Assembly (NCBI RefSeq): GCF_007997075.1
Contig: NZ_VORS01000007.1
Coordinates: 186,001 to 250,000 of the forward strand
Origin: Polaribacter sp. IC073
Lineage (GTDB): Bacteria > Bacteroidota > Bacteroidia > Flavobacteriales > Flavobacteriaceae
Direction: 5' to 3'
Length of the DNA: 64,000 nt
Shown: positions 44,678 to 52,438 of the stretch, piece after piece
Numbering within the stretch: the stretch's first letter is position 1
Layout: each line of letters opens with the position of its first letter
Position numbers and translations under genes: made by a program
Notes under the pieces: model-generated
The model's input: only the letters and a program-made list of their open reading frames with translations
Told to the model about the DNA's origin: nothing
Databases searched by the model: none

Positions 44678-46102
44678 TTACTTCAGAAAAAAGTCATCTT
44701 TAAAACCAATTAAATACAGCTTTTCTTGTGCTCTTGTAATTGCAGTATACAACCATCTAAAATATTCTTTAGAAACACCATCTGGCAAATAAGGTTGTTC
44801 TATAAAAACAGTTTTCCATTGCCCTCCTTGAGATTTATGACACGTCATGGCATAAGAAAACTTCACTTGTAAAGCATTAAAATATATGTTCTTTTTAATC
44901 GCCATAAACTGCTTATACTTCGATTTTTCGTGTACGTAATCTTCCTTTACTGCTTGGTATAATTTATTGGATTCCTCGTAGGTTAAAGACGGACTCTCAC
45001 TCGTTAAAGTATCTAATAATAAAACGGTCTCAAAAGGGTGCATTTCAGGATAATCTATCATTCTAATTTCTACTTCAGCAAATTTAAAACCATACAGTTC
45101 TTTGATGGAGAATATTTTTAAAACTTCACAAATATCTCCGTTTGCAATAAAACCTGCGGTAGATGATTCTGGCAACCAGAAATAATTATTCTTTACAATC
45201 ATAATGTAATCTCCTGCAGAAATTTCATTTTCTTGTCCCCTTATATTATATCTTATTTGTTGATTGTATTGGTTCGCGCGTTTGTTAGAGCGCACAATAA
45301 ATGCAGTGTCTTCTACACCGTCACTTTCATAGGCAGTTACAATTGCATCTTCTATATCATAACCATCTTCTAATCTTTTAATGTCTGCGAAATCTACATC
45401 AAACTGAAAATTATCGCCCTCATTTCTTAACAACAATCTTAAAGCAGTTGCATTGGCTAAAATACCAGAGTCTTCATGCTGTCTCATCACTTCATCCAAC
45501 TCAATTTCCGTTACTTGCTTGTGATAATCATACGTTAAAGTATCGTGTTCTAAAGCGGGTGAAACGTCTAATTTTACTGGCGGAAGCTGCGCTGTATCCC
45601 CAATAAAGATCAATTTACAATTTACACCAGCATAAACGTAGGAAATTAAATCATCTAAAAGAGAACTAGAGTCAAACAACTGTTGATTCTGTTTTCCATC
45701 CGGAATCATAGAGGCTTCATCAACAATAAAAATAGTATTGGTGTGCTTATTGGGTTGTAAAACAAAAGCGACAGAACCATTAGATTGTTTTTTAGGAAAA
45801 TATATTTTTTTATGAATGGTAAACGCCGGCTTTTTAGAATACAGTGCAATTACTTTTGCTGCTCTACCCGTTGGCGCTAACAAAACCGCTTTTTTACCAG
45901 CAGCGCCTAAAGAATTTACAAATGTACTAATGGTTGTTGTTTTTCCTGTACCTGCATATCCTTTTAAAAGAAATAAAGCATCTTTATCTTTATTGAAAAT
46001 AAAATTACTTAACAACTCTAATAACTTGCGTTGCTTAATGGTAGGCTGATGGGGGAATTTCTTTAATAATTCTTTGTTAAAATCTGCGGGTATATCTATC
46101 AT
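44678..46102 (-). CDS. RecD/Dda-like superfamily 1B DNA helicase
   Basis: A 474-residue ATP-dependent helicase with the SF1 motifs: I LKGYAGTGKTTT (residues about 42-53), Ia APTGRAAKV, II TIFIVDEASMI, III FIGDTAQLPPV, V/VI MTCHKSQGGQW and YTAITRAQEKLYL. The last two are the UvrD_C_2 part. It lacks the RecD N-terminal domain that binds RecBC, and resembles the small Dda-type helicases of T4 and Bacteroidetes. It likely helps replication or repair by moving 5'-3'. A TATCTTTG element lies upstream on the minus strand (46126-46119). Monocistronic. Confidence 0.89.
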   Translation of the reverse strand: MIDIPADFNKELLKKFPHQPTIKQRKLLELLSNFIFNKDKDALFLLKGYAGTGKTTTISTFVNSLGAAGKKAVLLAPTGRAAKVIALYSKKPAFTIHKKIYFPKKQSNGSVAFVLQPNKHTNTIFIVDEASMIPDGKQNQQLFDSSSLLDDLISYVYAGVNCKLIFIGDTAQLPPVKLDVSPALEHDTLTYDYHKQVTEIELDEVMRQHEDSGILANATALRLLLRNEGDNFQFDVDFADIKRLEDGYDIEDAIVTAYESDGVEDTAFIVRSNKRANQYNQQIRYNIRGQENEISAGDYIMIVKNNYFWLPESSTAGFIANGDICEVLKIFSIKELYGFKFAEVEIRMIDYPEMHPFETVLLLDTLTSESPSLTYEESNKLYQAVKEDYVHEKSKYKQFMAIKKNIYFNALQVKFSYAMTCHKSQGGQWKTVFIEQPYLPDGVSKEYFRWLYTAITRAQEKLYLIGFKDDFFLK

Positions 46103-46208
46103 ATATTAATTAAAGTACCAAAGATACGGTGAATTGTAAATAAAAGTTTTTATCATTAAAAAAAAATTGTAGATTTGCGATAGGACTATTAAAAAAAAAC
46201 ATTAAAAA

Positions 46209-46928
46209 ATGGGATTATTAGGAATGATTTTAGCTGCAGTTTTAGGTGCAGTTCTTATAGCTATCGTTATAGTTAAATACTTACCTTTAAAATTAAGATG
46301 GATAGCTTCTATTCTTTTGTTATTCTTAGCAGTATTTTTAGGATTTAAAATATACAATGGTATAATGGAACCTATTAATTTTAACAAAAATAAAGTTAAA
46401 AGATACTCTAAAGTAGTAAGTAATCTTAAAATGATTAGAGATGCTGAAGTAAAGTTTTACGAAGCAACCGGTACTTATACAAAAGATAAAACGTTATTAA
46501 TTAAGTTTGTAGATTCTGCTAAATTAGCATTAACTGTTACCAAAACTATTGTAGAAACGGTTAACAAAGGTGGTGGTATTACAGATGAAGTAGAAAGAAG
46601 AGTAATAGACACAATTGGTTACGAACCAGTTTTAAAGTACTTTAAAGGTAGAAATTACAAAAACATGTTTCAAGTTCCTGGTTTAGAAGGGATACAGTAT
46701 GAAATTGAAATAGGTACTGTAGAAAAAGTACAAGGTTTAATTGTACCTACTTTTATGGCAAAAACAGCTAAGAAACCTCTTTTAGAAGGAATGAATGAAT
46801 CTTTAGTGAAGCAAGAATTAGAAGTTATGGCGTCAGATCAAATTAAAGGAGAATACATTTCTGTAGGATCTTTAGACGAAGTTACCACAGCAGGAAACTG
46901 GCCACCTTCTTATGATAAAAAAGAATAG
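46209..46928 (+). CDS. Conserved hypothetical protein with two N-terminal membrane helices
   Basis: A 239-residue protein: two adjacent membrane helices (LGMILAAVLGAVLIAIVIVK and LRWIASILLLFLAVFLGFKI) and a soluble domain from about residue 65. The region after the helices (VKRYSKVVSNLKMIRDAEVK, FYEATGTYTKDKTLL) is similar in layout to type II secretion pseudopilins, but no pilin-type prepilin signal is present, so the resemblance may be coincidental. It is followed after 6 nt by the DUF3822 gene, which starts with TTG, and by rsmD, in one operon. Confidence 0.7.
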   Translation: MGLLGMILAAVLGAVLIAIVIVKYLPLKLRWIASILLLFLAVFLGFKIYNGIMEPINFNKNKVKRYSKVVSNLKMIRDAEVKFYEATGTYTKDKTLLIKFVDSAKLALTVTKTIVETVNKGGGITDEVERRVIDTIGYEPVLKYFKGRNYKNMFQVPGLEGIQYEIEIGTVEKVQGLIVPTFMAKTAKKPLLEGMNESLVKQELEVMASDQIKGEYISVGSLDEVTTAGNWPPSYDKKE

Positions 46929-46934
46929 TACTCT

Positions 46935-47729
46935 TTGAAAACAATAAAACAAAATAGATTATCCATCCAATTTAATTTGGATGGATTTTCTTTTTCTATC
47001 TACAACACCACATCTAAAAAAGACGTGTATTTCTGCGAATATCACTTTGAGAGTTCTCAAACAACACCAGAAAAACTGTTATTTAAAATTGAAGAAATTT
47101 TTAAAACAGATACACGTTTACAAAACGATTTTGAAGCAGTTACAGTAGTTCATCAAAATAATTTATCTACACTAGTACCTACTCCTTTTTTTGATGAAAA
47201 AAAATTAAACGCTTATTTAGATTTTAATATCAAAACATTCCCTACAGATTTTATATCTTTTGATGATATAGATGTCATAGATTCTAAAAACATTTATGTT
47301 CCTTATGTGAACATAAATAATTATTTATTCCAGAATTTTGGCGAATTTGAATACAAACATCATAGTAGCGTTTTAATTGAAAAGCTTTTAAAATGCAACA
47401 CTGTTAAAGAAAAAACAATGTATGTAAATGTTTCTAAAACTACGGTAGATATTGTAGTACTAGAAAATAACAAATTGGTTCTTTTAAATACTTTTTCTTA
47501 CCATACTAAAGAAGATTTTATCTATTATATCTTATTTGTAGCAGAACAATTAGACTTAAATGTTCGTGAATTTCCGTTATATTTTACGGGAGAAATCACT
47601 CTTAACACAGATATTTATAAAATAGCATATAAATACATTAAAAATGTGTTCTTTTTAGAAAGTACAAATGTCATTTTTAATGATTTAAACATCCCTTTAC
47701 ATTCTAACTTTATACTATTAGGCTCATGA
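46935..47729 (+). CDS. DUF3822 family protein
   Basis: A 264-residue protein starting at TTG (KTIKQNRLSIQFNLDGFSFS). The N-terminus and the two-domain actin/hexokinase-like layout (residues about 10-150 and 160-260) fit DUF3822, a Bacteroidetes family related to the FtsA/PilM-like ATPase fold. No clear phosphate loops were seen. It overlaps rsmD by 4 nt (ATGA), so translation is coupled. An unusual terminator-like hairpin lies inside its first codons (46961-46996). Confidence 0.8.
   Translation: MKTIKQNRLSIQFNLDGFSFSIYNTTSKKDVYFCEYHFESSQTTPEKLLFKIEEIFKTDTRLQNDFEAVTVVHQNNLSTLVPTPFFDEKKLNAYLDFNIKTFPTDFISFDDIDVIDSKNIYVPYVNINNYLFQNFGEFEYKHHSSVLIEKLLKCNTVKEKTMYVNVSKTTVDIVVLENNKLVLLNTFSYHTKEDFIYYILFVAEQLDLNVREFPLYFTGEITLNTDIYKIAYKYIKNVFFLESTNVIFNDLNIPLHSNFILLGS
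46961..46996 (+). promoter_or_regulatory. Terminator-like hairpin inside the DUF3822 start region
   Basis: Perfect 10-bp stem ATCCATCCAA / TTGGATGGAT with a 6-nt loop, followed by TTTCTTTTTC. It lies at codons 9-20 of the gene, just after the upstream membrane-protein gene. It could attenuate transcription into the DUF3822-rsmD part of the operon. Confidence 0.45.
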
Positions 47730-48286
47730 GAATTATTTCTGGAAAATTAAAATCAAGACGTTTATCTGCGCCTAAAAACTTACCCGTTAGACCAACAACA
47801 GACATGGCAAAAGAGTCTTTGTTTAACATCTTAAACAATACGTATTTTTTTGATGCCATTTCTGTAATCGATTTGTTTTCTGGTACAGGAAACATTAGTT
47901 ATGAATTTGCTTCTAGAGGCACAAAAACAATTCACGCTGTTGATGCTCATGTTGGTTGTATTAAATACATAAATAGCACTGCAAAAGAGCTAGATTTAGA
48001 TATTAGTACATTTAAAAGTGATGTCTATAAGTTTCTAGAAAAAACACCTTTAAAAGCGGATGTTATTTTTGCAGATCCACCTTACGACTTTGAAGAAGAA
48101 CAATTTTTAAAAATTGTTGATTCTGTTTTTGACAGAGAAATTCTGAATGAAGATGGTGTTTTAATTGTAGAACACTCTAAACATACCGATTTAACTAAAC
48201 ACGCAAAACACACCTATGACAAACGTTATGGTGGTAATGTTTTTAGTTTTTTTGAAAATACTTCTGAAGAATCTGAAGAAGACTAA
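47726..48286 (+). CDS. rsmD: 16S rRNA (guanine966-N2)-methyltransferase RsmD
   Basis: A 186-residue Rossmann-fold methyltransferase. The RIISGKLKSRRLSAPKN-like N-terminus, the SAM-binding IDLFSGTGNISYEFASRG motif and the catalytic ADPPYDFEEEQF motif (DPPY) identify RsmD, which methylates N2 of G966 in 16S rRNA. It overlaps the DUF3822 gene by 4 nt. It is the last gene before a non-coding segment and the Sel1 pseudogene. Confidence 0.93.
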   Translation: MRIISGKLKSRRLSAPKNLPVRPTTDMAKESLFNILNNTYFFDAISVIDLFSGTGNISYEFASRGTKTIHAVDAHVGCIKYINSTAKELDLDISTFKSDVYKFLEKTPLKADVIFADPPYDFEEEQFLKIVDSVFDREILNEDGVLIVEHSKHTDLTKHAKHTYDKRYGGNVFSFFENTSEESEED

Positions 48287-48380
48287 ATAAAATGACAGAT
48301 TTGTCTATGATTTCGTTGCGTGTTTAAGCAACTAATTTAGCAAATACAAACCGAATAGAAAATCCGCGAGGAATTATACA

Positions 48381-49199
48381 AGGTTGTAAAACGTTTTTAT
48401 AATTCCGATTTGTATAAGTTTTCAATATTTTTCAGCAGTCGACCTAATATTTTTTCGGCTTCTTTTTGTCCGGTTGCTTTTTGTTCGGTTGTCAGTTTAT
48501 TTTCTAATTCCTGAATTTCCTTAACAATCTGCCCTTATTAAAGGTCTGAAAAGACTCTTTTAAATTCGTTGAAAATCAAGAACCATTGATAACTTTTAAA
48601 ATTGTTCTGTTCAACATCTGTTCCATCTCTTTACATATAGGCAAGGTTTAACCTCGAAGATGTTATGTAACCACTTTTCTGTAAAATTTCTTGGTTCAGA
48701 AGTTTCCCAAGTCGAATTGCCCATTCCAACATTTTATCAAGGTCTTTGTCGGTTCCCTTTCCTTCTTTGTAACAATTGATAACATTAAACATACAAGTTT
48801 CGTTTCCGTTTTCTACACATTTTAGAGCAAATGATAATGCTTTCTTGAAATCTTGTAGTACGCCACCTCCATAAGCCATCATCTTTGCGTACAGACCTTC
48901 ATTCCAACCTTGTTCGGCTGATTTAAAATACTATTCAATCGCTTTTTCAGAATTTTGCTCAACACCAATTCCAGCTTGATAACAATAACCTAAATTATAT
49001 TGAGATTCCGCATTTCCCAATTCCGCTGCTTGTTTTAGATTCGGAACTGCTTTGTCAAATTCTTGAATTTCTATAAGCTTTTTCGATTCTTCATTTAATT
49101 CCGTTGCGCTTTGTCTGAATGTGTTTAAGCAAATTAAAGTCAAAAATAAAAAGGTTAAAATTCTGTTTATCCGGCTTTTTTTAAAATGTTTTACAACCT
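48381..49199. repeat. Segment bounded by a 12-bp inverted repeat
   Basis: AGGTTGTAAAAC at 48381-48392 and its exact complement at 49188-49199 bound an 819-bp segment that holds only the Sel1 pseudogene. Similarity extends imperfectly on both sides to about 22 nt. No transposase or integrase lies inside. It may be a non-autonomous mobile or cassette-like unit; no target duplication was seen. Confidence 0.5.
48397..49170 (-). pseudogene. Sel1-repeat protein pseudogene with point nonsense codons
   Basis: A single minus-strand frame of 258 codons reads as a Sel1-like repeat protein: AESQYNLGYCYQAGIGVEQN, SEKAIE-stop-YFKSAEQGWNEG, then YAKMMAYGGGVLQDFKKALS and a coiled C-terminus ELENKLTTEQKATGQKEAEK. 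It has stops at 48933-48931 (TAG), 48633-48631 (TAA) and 48540-48535 (TAA TAA), but no frameshift. The expected start is ATA at 49170 (INRILTFLFLTLICLN, a signal peptide). Five changes thus disable the gene while the frame is intact over its full length, and four of the five are explicable as C:G to T:A transitions. Confidence 0.8.
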
Positions 49200-49211
49200 A
49201 TTATGTAAAAC

Positions 49212-49260
49212 ATAAATTCTCGATACTATATGCAATTGGCATACTGTATCGAGAATTTAT
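49212..49260. terminator. Long hairpin between the MoxR gene and the Sel1 pseudogene
   Basis: A 15-bp perfect outer stem ATAAATTCTCGATAC / GTATCGAGAATTTAT with an inner stem TATGC / GCATA. It lies 32 nt after the moxR stop. It is probably the terminator of the chaperone operon, though the T tract on the minus strand is weak. Confidence 0.65.
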
Positions 49261-49291
49261 TTTATAATAACGTTTGTTTAGTTTTTAATAA

Positions 49292-50245
49292 TTACAACAA
49301 AGAATTAATAATATCTGAAACAGAAATACCTTCTGCTTCTGCTTTATAATTCTTTACAATTCTGTGAGATAAAATAGGAATTGCTACTGCCTTTACATCT
49401 TCTATGTCTGGCGAATATTTACCATTTACAGCTGCGTGTGCTTTTGCCCCTAGAATTAAGTTTTGAGACGCTCTTGGTCCTGCTCCCCAATCTAAATAGC
49501 TTTTTACCATTGCTGTTGCTTGTGCAGATTTTGGTCTTGTTTTACCAACCAAACCTACGGCATATTCAATAACATTATCTGCAACTGGTATTTTTCTAAT
49601 TAATTGCTGAATTTCAACAATTTCTTTTCCAGAAAAAACAGCATTCACAGTTTGGTTCACTGTAGAAGTTGTGCTTTTAACAACCTCTACCTCTTCTTCA
49701 AAAGAAGGATATTCTAAGTTAATAGAAAACATAAACCTGTCTAATTGAGCTTCTGGCAAAGGATAGGTTCCTTCTTGCTCTATGGGATTTTGTGTTGCTA
49801 AAACAAAAAAAGGCAAGTCTAATTTATAATGATTCCCAGAAATAGTCACAGAACGCTCTTGCATGGCTTCTAACAGCGCTGCTTGTGTTTTTGGTGGCGT
49901 TCTATTTATTTCATCAGCTAGAATGATATTAGAGAAAATAGGTCCTTTTATAAATTTAAACTGTCTATTCTCATCTAAAATTTCACTTCCTAAAATATCC
50001 GACGGCATTAAATCTGGTGTAAACTGAATCCTTTTAAAATTCAATCCTAACACATCTGAAACGGTATTTACCAATAATGTTTTTGCCAAACCAGGAACTC
50101 CTATCAATAAAGAATGCCCTCCACAAAAAACAGATAATAAAGTAAAATTAACGGCTTCTTTCTGACCAATAATTACTTTTCCTATCTCCGCTTTTAGTAC
50201 TTCAAATTTGTTTACTAAATTATTTACCGCTTTAACGTCTGACAT
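49292..50245 (-). CDS. MoxR family AAA+ ATPase
   Basis: A 317-residue AAA+ protein with Walker A GVPGLAKTLLV (about 49-59), Walker B ILADEINRTPPKTQAALLEAMQ, sensor 1 FVLATQNPIEQEGTY and a helical lid. MoxR ATPases act as chaperones, often for VWA-domain and BatA-type proteins; none are encoded here. The start ATG directly abuts (overlaps by 1 nt) the stop of the SurA-like gene, so it belongs to the operon of periplasmic folding factors. Confidence 0.93.
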   Translation of the reverse strand: MSDVKAVNNLVNKFEVLKAEIGKVIIGQKEAVNFTLLSVFCGGHSLLIGVPGLAKTLLVNTVSDVLGLNFKRIQFTPDLMPSDILGSEILDENRQFKFIKGPIFSNIILADEINRTPPKTQAALLEAMQERSVTISGNHYKLDLPFFVLATQNPIEQEGTYPLPEAQLDRFMFSINLEYPSFEEEVEVVKSTTSTVNQTVNAVFSGKEIVEIQQLIRKIPVADNVIEYAVGLVGKTRPKSAQATAMVKSYLDWGAGPRASQNLILGAKAHAAVNGKYSPDIEDVKAVAIPILSHRIVKNYKAEAEGISVSDIINSLL

Positions 50246-51627
50246 TATTTACTTGTTACTTTTTTCCAATTTTTTTCAAAAGAACATTTTTTATAGTCTT
50301 CACCTAATTTAATATAAGTGTCTTTAATTTTATCTTTAGACCATTTTTCTATTGTTTCCTCTTTCTTCTTATTTAATGCAAGTGCTTGAACTTTTACATA
50401 ATCTTCAACTAAATCTGCAGTATGAGTATCTGTTCTTTCTTTCATTAAAATGAATTTATACATTTTCTCTCCGCCTCTTGCTTCATCATAAAAAACGTCT
50501 GTAAATTCACCTTGTTTTAGATCATTAACTCTAGCATACATTGCAGGATCCATTCTTGTTAAATCGAATTTAGTTTCGCCTGTATAACTGTTTATAATAA
50601 CGCCTCCGTTGTTTTTAGAATCTTTATCATCTGAATACTTTTTTACAGCTTCTTCAAAAGTGAGTTTTCCTTCTTCGATATCTCTTTTAATTTCTACTAC
50701 TTTTAACTGTGTTTCTTTCAACCTAGCTTCCGGAATTTCTGGTTGCAATAAAATATGAGAAACGGTTCTTGTATTTCCTTTAATCTCGTGCAGTTGAATA
50801 ATATGGTATCCAAAAAGAGTTTTAAAAGGTTTAGAAATTTCACCTTTTTCTAAAGAGAAAGAAACTTCTTTAAATTCCTTTATCAAACTAGATTCTTTGG
50901 TTACTTGCATTATACCTCCGTTTTGAGTAACTCCCGGATCTTTAGAATTAATAATAGCTTTCATTCTAAAACTTGCTCCGTCTAGAATTTCTTGTCTAAT
51001 CTCTGTTAATTGCGCTATAACTTTATTATTTTCTGCCAAAGTTGGTTCAGAATTTATTACAATTTGAGCCAATTCTATTTCTGCAGTAAATTCTGGTAAT
51101 TCACCTTTATCTTTTAAGCCGTTAAAATAGAGACGAACCTCTTCTGGTGTCACATCTACTTTTTCCGTAATTTTAGATTGTTCTTTTTCTACTAAAATAT
51201 TTTCTTTCTGAACGTTGTACAATTCACTTTTTAAATCATCTAAGTCATTAAAACCATACGTGGCAATTGCTTTCTCTAAAGAACCATATTCTTGCGTAAA
51301 AAACTGAATACTTCTATCTACTTTACTGTCAATCTCTGCATCTAAAACAGTTACACTATCTACCACTGCATGATGAGAAAGTAACTTCTGTTTCATTAAT
51401 TCTTCTAACATTTCACAATCTGAAATGGTAATTTTCCCTTCACTTCTTTGCACTACTTCTTGCTTAAACTTCGCAATATCAGAATCTAAAACGATGTTTT
51501 TTCCAATGACAACTGCGACTCCATCAATCTTAATTTTCTGGGCGTTTAACTGCAATGTTGTTGCTGAAAAAATTACAGCAATTAAAAGGAATTTAGTATA
51601 TTTTAAAATTATTGTTTTTTGTGGCAT
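50245..51627 (-). CDS. SurA-type peptidyl-prolyl isomerase
   Basis: A 460-residue periplasmic chaperone. It has a signal peptide (KFLLIAVIFSATTLQLNAQ), a SurA_N-like helical domain (about 30-170) and two parvulin-type segments: EIELAQIVINSEP-containing region (about 180-280) and TRTVSHILLQPEIPEARLK (about 285-390), which shows the classical SHILLQ start. SurA-type proteins help fold outer-membrane proteins. It is flanked by two related genes, and its first codons overlap the end of the 281-residue lipoprotein gene by 35 nt. Confidence 0.9.
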   Translation of the reverse strand: MPQKTIILKYTKFLLIAVIFSATTLQLNAQKIKIDGVAVVIGKNIVLDSDIAKFKQEVVQRSEGKITISDCEMLEELMKQKLLSHHAVVDSVTVLDAEIDSKVDRSIQFFTQEYGSLEKAIATYGFNDLDDLKSELYNVQKENILVEKEQSKITEKVDVTPEEVRLYFNGLKDKGELPEFTAEIELAQIVINSEPTLAENNKVIAQLTEIRQEILDGASFRMKAIINSKDPGVTQNGGIMQVTKESSLIKEFKEVSFSLEKGEISKPFKTLFGYHIIQLHEIKGNTRTVSHILLQPEIPEARLKETQLKVVEIKRDIEEGKLTFEEAVKKYSDDKDSKNNGGVIINSYTGETKFDLTRMDPAMYARVNDLKQGEFTDVFYDEARGGEKMYKFILMKERTDTHTADLVEDYVKVQALALNKKKEETIEKWSKDKIKDTYIKLGEDYKKCSFEKNWKKVTSK

Positions 51628-52438
51628 CTTTTACTATTATTTTTTCAATCTCTCTTATTAACTCGATTTTACGTTTGTGTAAAATCATTTCTTTTATTGT
51701 TGGTTTAATATAGCTTAATGGCGCTATATCGTTTCTATTTAAAACGTCTTTTATAGCCACCAAATATAAACCTAATGAATCTTGTTTTTGAATGATTTTT
51801 GATTTTTTTAACAGATTTTCTTTAGAAAAAGGAAGATTTAACAAAATATTGTCCAATTCTATCCAAATAGAGTCATTTAACTGATATATTTTAAAACTTA
51901 GCTGCTGTCTTTCTAGGGCTTCTGCATCTTCAATTTTATCAGATTCAAATAATTTTATAATTTCTTTTTTCTCATTTATAGTATTGTCAAAATACAAATA
52001 CTTAGATTTTACTAAAACTTCATTTAATTTAAAATTTTCGTTATTTGTCAAATAATAGGCTTCAATTTCGGCTTCAGAAATTAACGTATCTAATTGTTGT
52101 TTGATCAACTCTTCTTTATAATTATTTATAAGAAGGCTTTCTTTGTAATCTTGTACAAGATTATTTATGTTTTCTAAAGATTCTGATGTATTATTATTTG
52201 CAGCTGCTTTTAATAATAACTTCTTTACAGCCCAATCTTGAATAAAACTTTTTATCAATATTAAGCTATCTTCTCTAGCAAGATTTCTAGGTAAAACATC
52301 TTTTAAATCCTTTTTAAATAGTTTATCTGTATTTACAATCGCTACAATTTCAGACGTGTGAACTTCCTTTTCTTTCACTATAAAATAGTCGCAAGAAGTT
52401 AGTAAAAATACACAAAAACAGACCGTTATAAACCTCAT
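51593..52438 (-). CDS. SurA-N-like lipoprotein without a parvulin domain
   Basis: A 281-residue lipoprotein (signal peptide RFITVCFCVFLLTSC, Cys at residue 15). After the lipobox come VAIVNTDKLFKKDLKDVLP, the typical start of a SurA/PpiC N-terminal domain, and a long helical region to the C-terminus. I find no parvulin signature (such as xHILL). It may be a chaperone-only member of the family. It overlaps the downstream SurA-type gene by 35 nt and shares one base with the upstream gene, so the three genes form one unit. Confidence 0.75.
   Translation of the reverse strand: MRFITVCFCVFLLTSCDYFIVKEKEVHTSEIVAIVNTDKLFKKDLKDVLPRNLAREDSLILIKSFIQDWAVKKLLLKAAANNNTSESLENINNLVQDYKESLLINNYKEELIKQQLDTLISEAEIEAYYLTNNENFKLNEVLVKSKYLYFDNTINEKKEIIKLFESDKIEDAEALERQQLSFKIYQLNDSIWIELDNILLNLPFSKENLLKKSKIIQKQDSLGLYLVAIKDVLNRNDIAPLSYIKPTIKEMILHKRKIELIREIEKIIVKDATKNNNFKIY

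Noticed and set aside
48381..49199. The inverted repeat could be integron attC sites.
   Set aside because: No attC core pair (GTTRRRY/RYYYAAC) and no integron integrase; only one short inverted repeat is present.
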